NCBI GenBank assembly: GCA_009760855.2 | Contig: WPIO01000122.1 | Span: 772,001-836,000, forward strand | Reading direction: 5' to 3' | Source: Cristatella mucedo | Taxonomy: Eukaryota; Bryozoa; Phylactolaemata; Cristatellidae | DNA: 64,000 nt | Shown here: positions 38,641 to 48,935 of the stretch, piece after piece | How the letters are laid out: every line of letters begins with the position of its first letter | How positions within the stretch are numbered: position 1 is the first letter of the stretch | Notes under the pieces: generated by a model | What the model saw: the letters and a program-made list of their open reading frames with translations, nothing else | The model's database searches: none | What the model was told of the DNA's origin: nothing | Made by a program: the position numbers and the translations under genes

Positions 38641-39534
38641 GCGTAATAAATCTGAATGCCATATTAATTCAGGTATGGCAGTCAATTTCCAAGCATAGAT
38701 TAAGATTTTTCCCTCTGTAATGTCCTCAGTGGTTGGAAAATATATCCATTTGAAGAATAATGTAAAGTGAACTTAGAACTAATTTTAGTTCGCTTGACCA
38801 ATTTCTCTTTGATTTACTTTCAGTTTTGGTATCTGAATCAGCCTGTGTTGTCGATTGCTACGGATTACCTTTATTTCTATGAGCTCAGATTGTTGCCGGG
38901 ATGAAGATGCACTTGAAAAATAGTGCACCAGGAAATTTGGAGCTTGGCCCAGCAGCTGTGTCTGCTTTAACAGGCCATTAATGGATTGCAGTATTCTTCT
39001 GTGGTATCACGTTAAACTACCATCCAGCTTCAAATTTTTAATACGTAATATGCACAATTTGTTGGAATCACACGGTTGCACTTTTAACGCACCTAATTTC
39101 AATATGTATTCCAAATTACAGTATTAAGAAAACGATTTAGAGGAATTTTGTATTATAATGCATTATTTAGCCATATTAACCTGCTCATTTCAGTACATTA
39201 CATGAAAATCCCTATTCAAATAGTAATAAAATAGTGCAAGTAAAATATTAACGGAGACCTGAGCTATTCGCATTTGTAATAAGAGCTTTTATTTTAATTT
39301 TTCGAACCGTTTCGTTGTTCCTGACGGTGTTTAGATGTAAGCGAGCAAGCCTTTGCAGTCGATAGCAGGGAACGATCTCGGAACACCAACGCCTAACTAC
39401 AGAACCTTTTGCGAGAGCACTTTAGACTTAATATTTTCCTATATTTATTGTAAATTAGAGTTTCACATTGATGATATGCCAGTTTATTTGATGTGGATTT
39501 TACTGGATTACGTTTTTTGCTGATGCTATCTCTG

Positions 39535-39730
39535 CAAGCATTGCCACTGTATTGCATGCTAACCCTGTTCATGTCACCCCTAACCAAGTTATTCATTTTG
39601 CTTGTTTATCAAGCATGATATTACTCACCATTCAATTGCATTTCCCCTTGCAGCAAATTTAAAGCGCCTAGAGAGAGATCGAGTTCTCTGAGGTCGCTTT
39701 ATCAAGTGCATTATTATTATTTTTATTATG
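39535..39730 (+). mobile_element. LINE-A 3' end, strongly 5' truncated
   Basis: About 195 bp on the plus strand match the reverse complement of the minus-strand copies: CATGTCACCCCTAACCAAG, TGATATTACTCACCATTCAA, the hairpin (AAAGCGCCTAGAGAGAGATC, GAGTTCTCTGAGG) and the terminal GTGCATTATTATTATTTTT. Confidence 0.8.
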
Positions 39731-41212
39731 GGGATGTCCTATGGCTTTAATTTTCGTTGGTGAGCACTTAAAACAGTGAACTTTGATATGCAATAACAAC
39801 TGGAGATCAAATCAGTCTACTTCTAGTCGTTTTGTTGTTGATTGCTAAATGTACCAGTGAGTTATGGTTGATTTAGGCAAATTGAATGATAACACTAGTA
39901 AAAACGTCAATACACTTTTATGACCAAGATTTTCACAGAGAGCATGGCCATTCGCAATAAAAAAGAAGCTTCTGACATAGGCTGCCTTTTGCTTTCTGTT
40001 GGAATGCTGTACTATTTGGATAAACCGTGACTATGGCATAATTAGATATTCCAAACTAGTTTAAGCTTAGCCAGTGGATTGTGGGGGATTGTGGCACAGG
40101 TCTTTGCCTTTGCAGGGAATGGGCATAAGATTTAATCAGGGTTTTAGCATGAATTGGTGGGTGAATACATACAGTCAAAGATGCACTACGATATTCAATC
40201 AAGTGATTATCTCTGTAATGCTAATTTTTCGTTGATTTAAGCTGCAATTAAACAGATTGCGGACATTGTGAAGAATTGCAGTCATTTGTCAACCTGCTTT
40301 TACTAGCCATCCCCATTCTTAGATGGGGAGGCTAAGTCGATGACTCAGGAAATAGCACTGTCTTGTTGCACTATATCACCCAGGAAAAGTGAATACATAA
40401 AATACGATAATAGTTAAATTTCTTAGGTGAAAAAAATGAATAGAAGATACAATAAATAAAATAATTATGATGGAAGTGTACTCAATCAGGACTTCAGCTG
40501 ATATCCTACCGATTGGTTTTAGCCAAGCCCAAATCTAGTTTCTTTAAAACAAATTGCTAAAACAAAATGGGTGAACCGATTCGAAAATGCTTATGAATAC
40601 AATCACCATTTTCTGAAACGCTCCTTAGCCTTAGTCAGCTCCTTACCTCGTAGCTATTGTGATGAACTAGCTAATCACTTCTAAAGCTGACCGACAAAAA
40701 GATAAACAAGATCAGAGAGTCCATCCCTAGGGTGGGCAGTATCCCTTTAGCAATACTGTCACTAAATTCCGTGTAAAACCTCTACGCTTACATTTTACAT
40801 TAGTTTAGACGGATCAGGTGCCACATAATTCATAATTTGGACATAATACGGAACGAAATTGCGCAACTCTCATCGTCCAGGATTGCTGGGTCATCTCGTG
40901 CCTCCTACACTTTGTTATTCGAATGATAATTCCTGTATAATTGTCTAGTTCCCCCTGTGTAGTTTTCATCTGTCTTTCAAAGATTAGAAATAGATCGCGG
41001 CAAACTTTCTTAAAAAAATAATGGTAAAACAAACCTACTAGTTATGAGCAAACTAAGTGCGATTCAGAAATTGGAAAACCTACCGTTCAAAATCAGCTCT
41101 GCCAGAATACCTCCTGTTGATTCTTTACGAAATGTAGATGCTCGTTTCCAAAGTGACCTTTCATTAGACTGCCACATCAGATCTACAGTCAAGTCTGCCT
41201 AATTTAAGTTGT

Positions 41213-41320
41213 CTTACTCAGGAATACTGAGTTCGTGGGCTCGAGCCCAGAGGCATATGTGAAGCGCCTGAATATTGATAAAGTTCTCTTAGGGTGCTAT
41301 ACAAATGAAGAAAAAAAAAA
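41213..41320 (+). mobile_element. tRNA-headed SINE (family 1), 3' part, inserted in LINE-A
   Basis: Only the B-box side and tail remain: GAGTTCGTGGGCTCGAGCCC, CATATGTGAAGCGCCTGAAT, AAGTTCTCTTAGGGTGCTAT, ACAAATGAAG. A short A and TA repeat follows (41,309-41,340). Confidence 0.72.
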
Positions 41321-41497
41321 TATATATATATATATATATTCGTCTCTACTTTGCGACATCCCTTCTCGATTTCTGCACTCACTGCTTGCTGGTCTACCGG
41401 CATGTGCAATCAGACAACTTTCAGGCATACAGCTTTTGCGAAACTCTGCAGCTAGGTTTGTCTGCCGTTAGTGTTACAGTTGCCACATCGAACCACT

Positions 41498-41620
41498 ACA
41501 GCCATGGTGGCACACTAGATGAGGTGGCTGGTTTTCACGACCGAGGTCCCGAGGTCGCTGGTTCCAATCCTGCAGTAGGCGATCTTTAACAGCCGTTGCA
41601 AGTAGATGTTATAGCCGTAA
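41498..41620 (+). mobile_element. tRNA-headed SINE (family 2), inserted in LINE-A
   Basis: Plus strand: A-box-like GGTGGCACACTAGATGAGG, B box GAGGTCGCTGGTTCCAATCC and body AACAGCCGTTGCAAGTAG. The same head GGCACACTAGGTGAGG and body CCGTTGCAAG recur in the 37.4-kb copy. Confidence 0.65.
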
Positions 41621-42534
41621 AGACTTATCTGATGCTATGAAAAACAAGCTGCTAAATAAGCCAGCATCTAGCCGATTTTGACTGACTCCCAATCAAGCAG
41701 CACATTGACTTCTAGGTTCTCAAACTCTTTTAGATTCATTAATTTTTCGTACTCCAGTCTACCTATCATATCTATGCCCCACTAAGCTAAGCATCGTACC
41801 ACACTCTTTTGCGAATCGAATCGGAAATTCAAACCACGTAAATACCTCAAATCCTTTGGAGATCACGCCTTTATTGGTTTTGAGGAGCATAGTGCTTTAA
41901 TATCTAGCACCGTCGAAGGTGGTAAGAGACTAATACTCTTTCCTTTTATGATATAGGATGAAAAGGAAGGACACCGATTAGTTAGGCATACTTTTCTACA
42001 CACGAATAAAGCAAACTAAGAACATAAATGATATTCTTTCGGAAAAAGTAAAGAATGTAAGAAAAACATAGGTACATTCTTCTTCTTTGAATGCGTTCAA
42101 TGAAAAGAGATTATATTGATAAGGTTGGTACTCAGTTCCAAGCTATAGAGGCAAATGAACAGGTAGAGTAACCTTCATGGAAGTTGATTTTTATAAGAGG
42201 AGCAGTCAGAAAACGTGGTTCAAAAAGCAGATGGTGCGGCGAAAGGTTTTTTTTAGGAAGTACCTTAGATGACCAGGCTGGTCGGACTATGAGAACGAAG
42301 GAATCAACAAACCATTGATAGACCTGCGAATATGCTCTCATCTTGCTGGGTAGCTATGCATTTTTTTAGTAGTGAAATATTGTTTCCGTTTCGACATTTC
42401 AAATGAAGCAGCAATGTATTATAACGTATTTCCATCTTTGACTAAAAAAAGCAACAAAGACAACGCGATTATTATGGAGATTTTCGTTTAGCTGCTTAAA
42501 AACCTGTGAGGCTTTAGGAATTTAGAAGTCAGCT

Positions 42535-42600
42535 GACTTTAGCTCATGCAATAAAGAGAAAATTAGAAGTATTGCTGAGTCAGGAGCTTAGAAGACTTCA
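42535..42600 (-). mobile_element. Short LINE-B scrap
   Basis: AGCTCATGCAATAAAGAGAA and TTGCTGAGTCAGGAGCTTAG resemble the minus-strand CATGCAACAAAGAGAAAGTG and AGAGTCAGGAGATCAG segment of the 38.5-kb copy. Confidence 0.5.
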
Positions 42601-42956
42601 ACGGGAACAAGTTGAAATAACTTTAAATTTCACAGTCGATTACTTTCGCACAAAACCTCTTTGTTAGCACACTCTTTGAACGCATGCTCACTGTGCAAAC
42701 GGGATGTCTATTTTTTAAGACTTTCCTGTGGCTTAACGAAAATTGTCCGCACTCATTATGCATACACACGTTGCATTTCTTTTAGCACCAATTATAATAT
42801 ACAATAACAGGCTCTTCACGGACTTTGTGGCGATGCGAGGGTAACCGCTTTTAAATATGTAATCTCAAGTAGCCACATTACTCTATTTAACATGACAATG
42901 CTTCCTAAAAGGGCACGATAATCATGTAAAACAAAAAAATCAGCAGGATCTCTCAC

Positions 42957-43199
42957 CTTTAGGTCCCCGACGATTAATAATGGTCACGGTATGAATAACA
43001 AACAACTCTTGGCTGTCGGACAGGCTGACATACCACCATTGCCTCCCAGTGCTTTTAGGCAGAGTGTGGGAACAGAATGCGCTCGACTGACTATCTGCTG
43101 GCGGTGTTTGTCCGTCTACTGCCTGCTCTGCTCCATTGAGCAAGCCACTGTCGCTGTAAGTTGACGACTGTGCTGCACTTTTCCCCAACGCCAAGTTAC
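42957..43199 (-). CDS. Receptor exon 2: N-terminal half of an F-lectin/FTP (fucolectin-tachylectin-pentraxin) domain
   Basis: This exon has 243 nt, 81 codons and phase 1-1, with acceptor TTTTGAGCAG and donor AAAG|GTGAGA. The translation opens with NLALGKSAAQSSTYS, which is the hallmark FTP start (N-x-A-L-G-K-x-A-x-Q-S-S). AVDG, a Cys in SSAFCSHT, the WWYVSL strand and VTIINRRG follow in FTP order. In this family the domain is a beta-sandwich that binds fucose-type glycans with bound calcium. The HxRxR-type sugar-contact residues cannot be judged without alignment. The domain is completed by the exon at 31,797-32,027 after a 10.9-kb intron, and the joined codon keeps frame. Confidence 0.88.
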
Positions 43200-43319
43200 C
43201 TGCTCAAAACACGTACGAGTAAACATTGTAGCACGACGAAGGTTACGTCGTGAACGGTATAACTTAACTATTGCATGTGAGTAAAGAAAGTCGTAATCTG
43301 TATGTACTGTAATTTTAGT

Positions 43320-43530
43320 ACTATGTGGGTGCTGCACAGGATACTTTTATATAGTGCACTAAAAGTATAAGCAAATTTCTGTACCTATTTGGTAGCTAAC
43401 AGACTCCATATAATGCAACAACGAGAAAGTGCGAACCGAAGCTCAGTGATAAGAACAGTTGAGTTAGTGACTAGCTTGGAAGTGACAGCTCAGGAAGGCT
43501 GGAGAGAGTGTGCTAAAGTTGGTAGAGCGA
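43320..43530 (-). mobile_element. LINE-B 3' end, decayed
   Basis: ATGTGGGTGCTGCACAGGAT, GGTAGCTAACAGACTCCATA and TGCAACAACGAGAAAGTGCG match the LINE-B 3' end in minus orientation. It starts about 120 bp upstream of receptor exon 2. Confidence 0.7.
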
Positions 43531-43534
43531 AAGT

Positions 43535-45329
43535 AAACAAAGCTGCCTAAGAATTTGTATAGTTAGTTCAACCGCTTCAGGCCTGCAGAGAAAAAGCTCT
43601 CGTGTTAACTATCTTTAAGTAGAGGAATGATGAGCCGTGACAGCACACTAGGAAAGGCAGCTGCTTTTTAGGACATCGTTCCCGATGTCGTGCGTTCAAT
43701 TCCTGCGATTCGAATCAAGCACTGCTGAAACTGGAGCAACAGTTCAGCTGGGTATTAAAAAGCCTAGCCCTGGTAGACCTATTGGATCAGCTTAAGAATT
43801 CTACAGTGTATTACTTTATTAGCCGAAAGCCATCAATGCTCCTCAACCAAAAGAGGCTAATGGTCAACCTTTGGAACTTCATAACTAGCTTCTTATCCAT
43901 AATCATTACCAGCAGTAATATTATTGTGACTATTTTCAGGTTTCAGCCAAAGTGAAACTGCAATCACGTAGAAGAGACAGAACCAAGGTGGCATCATGTC
44001 TGACACTGTGTTCAGATCTGTATAAATTGATAACTTTAGGTCCTCTCATCAAATTGTCGGCATTTCTTTTACAGAAAGATTGCAGTGACAAGACGTTGGC
44101 CAGAATCAAAACAGTGTTTCTTATCCACATTTTTACCATGGCCTATTTTATTCATATACATGTCATTGCGTATGCTCCAAATCAAGGGTTGCTCAAGTTA
44201 AAGTTAAATAAATCAAACGCCTTAATTAAATTCAAAACTAGAGCCTAAACAGTGTTATGTAGGCTTTCATGAGTCGGTGAAGAATTGCTAGCACTCATAT
44301 CGTTCTAGGACATCGTTCAAGTATAGCAACAACAAATATAATATTATCATATTCGATATGCAAGCAATATATAACCCCTAACTGTTTTTTTTAACTTCAA
44401 TAAGCAAACTTGCTGCCAACTCTGGAATAATGGAGCAAACAGATTTCTTTTCCAATAGAATTAATTGCATAATCATCGTGCTGCCAACCTCAACCAATTG
44501 CTCTATCTGGACTTACTCGGAGCTACAATTCATCGCCTTACGTATATAGGTATAAGCTTGAAGTTGCACGCTGGGCTCCAAGGGCAGCGAGTAGGCTCGC
44601 TATAGTCATTATCACTGCACTGTCTGATTTTTAGGGCCAACTCTATTCTCAGCTCTCGGTCAACTCGTTGCAAACTCGCCTCTGCCTTAGCTATCACACC
44701 ATGAGCTATTACAGGTGAAGCCAATTAGTGTGCTTATATCGCAGAATGAGTTTACTAGAGACAGTATACCTTAGCCACTGCTAAGTATTAATGACCTTAT
44801 CATGGCACACTTGTCAGAACTGGCATGGCTAAAGGTTCAATTACAGAAACGGCATGCTAATTTCTCGAGGAGCTAGGCAGATGCTACTGTAGTTGAAGAA
44901 ACTACGTTAATGTTGAACAATAAAGCATGGGGTGGGGGCTTTATAATCACACTAGTGCAGCTGAAACTTTTGAGAGCCTCTTTGAGATATCAATATCATA
45001 TGGATCTGGTCAACTGACACCTTAGCTTACAGCTGCATATAACCAGATACTGGCACCATCGCTACTGTGGAATTAGGTCACTTGATATTTTCATAGAAAC
45101 GGCAGGTGAGTAAGGAGGTATCAGTATGTAAGGGTTGCAGTGAATAAGTGCAATAAGGAGCCATCTCGCGTCGGAATTCCTTAAGAAACCAATACTTGAG
45201 GCATCTGCATGGGCAATATTGCAAATGGATCTACAAAAGGGCGGATGTGACAAGTATTTTCTTGGGAAGTCCAAGTTCAACGTTGATAAGGAACAACAAC
45301 CAGTGGCATATCAGTCATATAGTGAAACT
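43535..45329. other. Receptor intron sequence with one SINE, otherwise unassigned
   Basis: Besides the family 2 SINE at 43.63 kb, a minus-strand open segment at 44,530-44,724 (MASPVIAHGVIAKAEASLQR) is locally GC-richer. It looks more like a repeat relic than a gene, and no family was recognised. Confidence 0.4.
43625..43760 (+). mobile_element. tRNA-headed SINE (family 2), diverged
   Basis: Plus strand: GTGACAGCACACTAGGAAAG (A-box equivalent) and GATGTCGTGCGTTCAATTCC (B box), about 65 bp apart as in the other two copies. The body is not clearly alignable by eye. Confidence 0.55.
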
Positions 45330-45606
45330 GTAAGCCTTGCAACGAAGTTCCAGTCAGGTTTTGAAGCTGGTTTCTCCACACAGTTGGAGTTGCTTCGGGC
45401 GTATGATGACCTACTTAGGAACGCAGAGTTAAGTAGAGTCTCACTGCTTGTTTTGCTTGATCTTCTAGCAGCATTTTATACTACCAATCATGAAGTGCTA
45501 TTTTAAGGCCATTCATTTCGTATCGGCATCGTTGGCATTGTATTGCAATGGTTCAAGTGATGTCTCAGTGGGATACTCCAGATTATGAATATGAATGGAC
45601 AAAGAT

Positions 45607-45662
45607 AAAAAAATGCACTTGATAAAGCACCCTCAGAGAACTCAATCTCCTTCTAGACGCTT
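45607..45662 (-). mobile_element. 56-bp tail-only LINE-A (or SINE) insertion with AGAT target-site duplication
   Basis: Inside the plus-strand LINE-A RT frame, the sequence after GAATGGACAAAGAT departs from all other copies for 56 bp and then resumes at TATCCGAGGAACCTC. The insert is only the hairpin tail in minus orientation (AAAAAAATGCACTTGATAAA ... CTTCTAGACGCTT). AGAT is repeated at 45,603-45,606 and 45,663-45,666. This is the footprint of a reverse-transcription event that copied only the last 56 nt. Confidence 0.8.
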
Positions 45663-46050
45663 AGATTATCCGAGGAACCTCTGAAATATGGCGTACCTCA
45701 GGGCTCTGAGCTTAGTCCCATTCTTTTTGCGGCTTATACTCCCTCTCTACTCGATATGATTGGCAGTCACAATCTAGCATTTTAATTCAAGGCAGATCAC
45801 ACTTCATTGTACCTTTGCCATGATCCCTCTCTGCCCCCTAGCATGTCAAGTTCTCGTAACTTCCTTGCTGCAAGTATTGATTATATCTACACGTGGTTAT
45901 CAGCTAACTTACTTAAGTTAAATGATCATTAAACGTTCGATCTAGTTCTGGAAAAACAAAGTGTGATTAGGAATTGAAAAAGCTGAGGCTCAAAATTGGC
46001 TTAGCCAGCATATTTCCAGTTGAATCTCTATTACCTCTAGCTGCAATGTT

Positions 46051-46811
46051 ATAATAATAATAATAATAATAATGCACTTGATAAAGCGCACTCAGAGAAC
46101 TCAATATCTTCCTAGGCGCTTTAATTTTGCTGCAAAGATAAATTGGATTGCATCGTGAGTAATATCATGCTTGATAAACAACATGAACAACGTGGTTAGG
46201 GGTGAAATGCAAAAGTTCAGCATGCAAATGTGGTTAGTGGCAGAATGCACAGTGTTATCATGCATAAGCACATCATGGACGAATCACAGGGACCGTCTAA
46301 ATGCTGTCCTAAATAGGTGTATTTTTTGGTTCTTTTTAAATGTGGTCAAGTAAGGAGATGTTGTGACGCAAGTCAGGAGAGAGTTCCAGGCTTTGGGAGC
46401 ATCCGAACAAAATGCACGGTCTCCAAAAGATTTGAGGCTTGTACGAGGTAGTGGTAAACTGTTCGATTCCAAAAGGCCGGTGGTACGATGCTTGGCCTGG
46501 AGGGGGAGTAGATCTGAGAGACATGCTAGAGCCAAAGAATGAAGTGACCTAAAAGTGAGCGACAAAACTCTAAAGTCGATCCATTACTTGACTGGTAGCC
46601 AGTGCAGCTTGGTGAGAAGTGGTGTGATTGGGCAACCGCCACGTTCACGACAGACAAGCCTAGCTGCCGAGATTTGCACAAGCTGTAATCGCCTGATTGC
46701 ACATGCCGGTATGCCAGTATGCAGTGAGTTACAGAAACCAAGTCGGGATGTCACAAATGCATGGACCAATTTATACGTGGTATCCTTTTCTAAGCAAGCC
46801 CAAATTTTAGC
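46051..46811 (-). mobile_element. LINE-A 3' copy inserted into another LINE-A, with 3-bp flanking duplication
   Basis: It starts with ATAATAATAATAATAATAAT, then the hairpin tail (CAGAGAACTCAATATCTTCC), 3' UTR and minus-strand coding (MSLTFRSLHSLALACLSDLL; HAFVTSRLGFCNSLHTGIPAC). Host sequence GTT occurs at 46,048-46,050 and again at 46,812-46,814, and the host LINE reading resumes after it. It is 5' truncated in the thumb region. It is one of the better preserved, presumably younger, copies. Confidence 0.85.
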
Positions 46812-47440
46812 GTTCCAAAGTTAGCATATATTAGAAACCACATCAGTTCAACAAGCAAGTCTGAATACTCTCAGCTGCAATGAATTGCTAACATTTGGTA
46901 GTTTTTTACATGGATTCCCCTTTTAAATTAGTCTTGGCAGGTGTGACATCTCTTCTTGACTACTGTAAGTCACTGCTTGCTGTTCTACCGGCCCGTGCGA
47001 TCAGTCTCTTCCATCTTATGCAAATCTCTGCAGCTAGGCTTGTCTGTCGTGAGCTTTGCTGCTGCCACTTCACACCACCTCTCGCAGACCTGCACATGCT
47101 ACTATTCAAGCAACACATCAAGTCCTAGGATTTTCACACACTTACAACTCCCTTCATTCTATAGCTTCAGCCTACCTATCAAGTCTACTCCCCCTATCAG
47201 GCTAAGCACCGTACCTCCCGCTTTTCGGAATCCAACAGTTTACCAGAACCTTGTACAAACCTCAAATCCTTTACATACCGAGCATCTAGTTATTATGCTC
47301 TTAAAGCCTGAAACTCACTCTCGAATTGCGTCAGTAGCATCCCCTGGCTTAAACATATTTAAAAATAACTTAAAAACACACCTATTTAGGACAGCATTTA
47401 GTGGGTCCCTGTGATTCGTCTTTCGTGTGCTCATGGGTGC

Positions 47441-48749
47441 TCGCTGCTGCAATTGTTAAGGATAACCATTAAGGGTCTTCTGTCACTATCAAAGAAAGTC
47501 TAACAAACCAGCAAGCACTTTTTGTTGTGCCTTTCTAGGTGAGGATTGTACAAGTGCCAGTACTCGCCGGAATTACCGTGTGACCGACTTGATCTGCCTG
47601 CTGTCGGAAGAGGTTTTGTCTTCTTAACTGAGCCTGTAATTGTTTTCTTTGTGGGCAGTAGAGAAAAACAAAGACAATTAACTATTAGACGATTTAGTTG
47701 GTTGAGTGTATGGATAATCATGTATCCCTGAGCTACTGCTCTTTGGTTTAGCTTCTTGTTGCTGCTTTATTTTATATCTTCTGTTGCAAAATTGCAGCAA
47801 CGTTGGCTGTTTTGTTCTATCTTGGCCTGTTCGAATATGCTGCAGGCCTGACCGGTGTTAGGTGTAGCTAATTTCATCATGCAAAACCTCTCTTGACTGC
47901 CTTATGCTACATTAGATGACTGACTGACCAGAGATGGCCATCTGTGTCCGGGAATAGATGGTTCCATGCCCTTTTTGTTATAGCATTGTGTGTGTGGCAG
48001 CAAAACAGGATTTTCGTCTTTCCCTCGGTGGCTTGCCGTCACAACGATTGCATATGAAGCTGATCGTTGACTAAGGTAGTGCAATGCCCGTTCTTTACGA
48101 TAAAAGAAGTTTATATATATCTTATTCCATTATAAGCTAAAGGAATCTGCCATAGCTAGCACTCCAAATTATATAGCTGGGCTTTGCCTGGCGCATAGAG
48201 TGTTCAACCATAGTGCTCCTGATCTACCTTAAATGTCATGCAGTTCCATGGTGCCAGTGCAGTAAACGATGGTGCTGGTAGGCAAGATACACGGTTTGGC
48301 CAAAGAAAAAAAATGTCATTACGCGGTCATGGTGCTTTCTTACACTGGTGTTTCAGTTCTGTAGTGTAAATGGAGTGTTGCCATAGATAGAGATACTGAC
48401 CAAGTTCATGGTCGATTCAAGGTATTTTTTCATAAAAATGCATAGCCAGCATTCATTGCTCATAATTCCTCAGCCAGGTATGCAGTGATAGAATGGTTTG
48501 CTATCATGGGCAGTATTTCATAACAAGAATAAGGGAACTGTCATAGGTAGTATTTCCATGTAAATTTAAGATGTTTTCGTAATCCAGAACGTTTCATGGT
48601 GGGTTGTAAATGTAATGGATCTCCCTGTAGCATTACTTAATGGTGGATATTACCATTCTCGGTCTTCTCTAGAACAGCTAAGAATACGTAGCTTTTGCCA
48701 AGTATACCTCAGATAACAGTTTCTATCCTAAGTTACCAAGAGAAATTGA
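47441..48749. other. Intron sequence with loose internal word repetition
   Basis: Words such as CATGGTGC, GGGCAGTATTTCAT and TAGGTAGTATTTCCATG recur loosely between 48.2 and 48.6 kb. This hints at another decayed repeat. No coding signal. Confidence 0.35.
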
Positions 48750-48835
48750 GTTTTGAAGCAAATGTAAAGCACCTAAAAAGAGATTCGGTTCTCCGAGGGC
48801 ACTTTATCAAGTGCATTATTATTGTTATGATTATT
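48750..48835 (+). mobile_element. LINE-A tail-only fragment
   Basis: AAGCAAATGTAAAGCACC, AAAAGAGATTCGGTTCTCCG and TTATCAAGTGCATTATTATT form the hairpin tail in plus orientation, only about 80 bp long. A LINE-B scrap on the opposite strand begins within about 10 bp. Confidence 0.75.
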
Positions 48836-48844
48836 AATCTCATC

Positions 48845-48935
48845 GCTATGTAAGGAGGGCAGTCAAGGAAGTGGGTAGCATGGACACTGGGACTGCTGGA
48901 AACGATGTGCTGCCGTTGGCAGCAGGAGAGTATAA
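48845..48935 (-). mobile_element. Short LINE-B scrap next to a LINE-A tail
   Basis: GGAAGTGGGTAGCATGGACA and CGATGTGCTGCCGTTGGCAG match the reverse complement of the LINE-B region at 60.89-60.97 kb (CTACTGCCGAC...ATGCTACCCACTAC). Confidence 0.55.

Larger units (their letters stand above)
37880..40300 (-). repeat. Same diffuse repeat, apparently in reverse orientation
   Basis: Reverse-complement cores appear at 38,088 (AGATTGCTGTGCATTGCCCG), 38,851 (GTCGATTGCTACGG), 38,978 (TTAATGGATTGCAGTATTC), 39,359 (GCAGTCGATAGCAGG) and 39,839 (TTGATTGCTAAATGTACC). They mirror the GGGCAATGCATGGCAAT and CTGCAATCCATCAC words of the forward block. LINE-B and LINE-A 3' ends are inserted within it. Confidence 0.28.
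41045..41940 (+). mobile_element. LINE-A fragment on the plus strand, interrupted by two SINEs
   Basis: Bases 41,060-41,215 read KLENLPFKI and FQSDLSLDCHIRSTVKSA. Bases 41,341-41,480 hold the thumb block (ACCGGCATGTGCAATCAGAC, CTGCAGCTAGGTTTGTCTG). Bases 41,685-41,940 continue with SLPIISMPH and YLKSFGDHAF-type sequence. SINEs occupy 41,213-41,320 and 41,498-41,620, so three insertions stack here. Confidence 0.75.
45330..47440 (+). mobile_element. LINE-A copy on the plus strand, split by a minus-strand LINE-A insertion
   Basis: The left part (45,340-46,050) encodes QSGFEAGFSTQLELLRAYDD, SRVSLLVLLDLLAAFYT and a VPQGSELSPILFAAYTPSLL segment. The right part (46,812-47,440) continues with the DHISSTMKSACF-equivalent sequence, then TSLLDYCKSLLAVLPARA, SFYSFSLPIK and HLFRTAFSGSL. 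The two halves are adjacent in uninterrupted copies, and the break is filled exactly by 46,051-46,811. The left part also carries a 56-bp tail-only insertion (45,607-45,662). Confidence 0.85.

Noticed and set aside
48120-48620. CRISPR-like or regular tandem array of CATGGTGC words
   Set aside because: Spacing is irregular and the words diverge; at most a decayed repeat.
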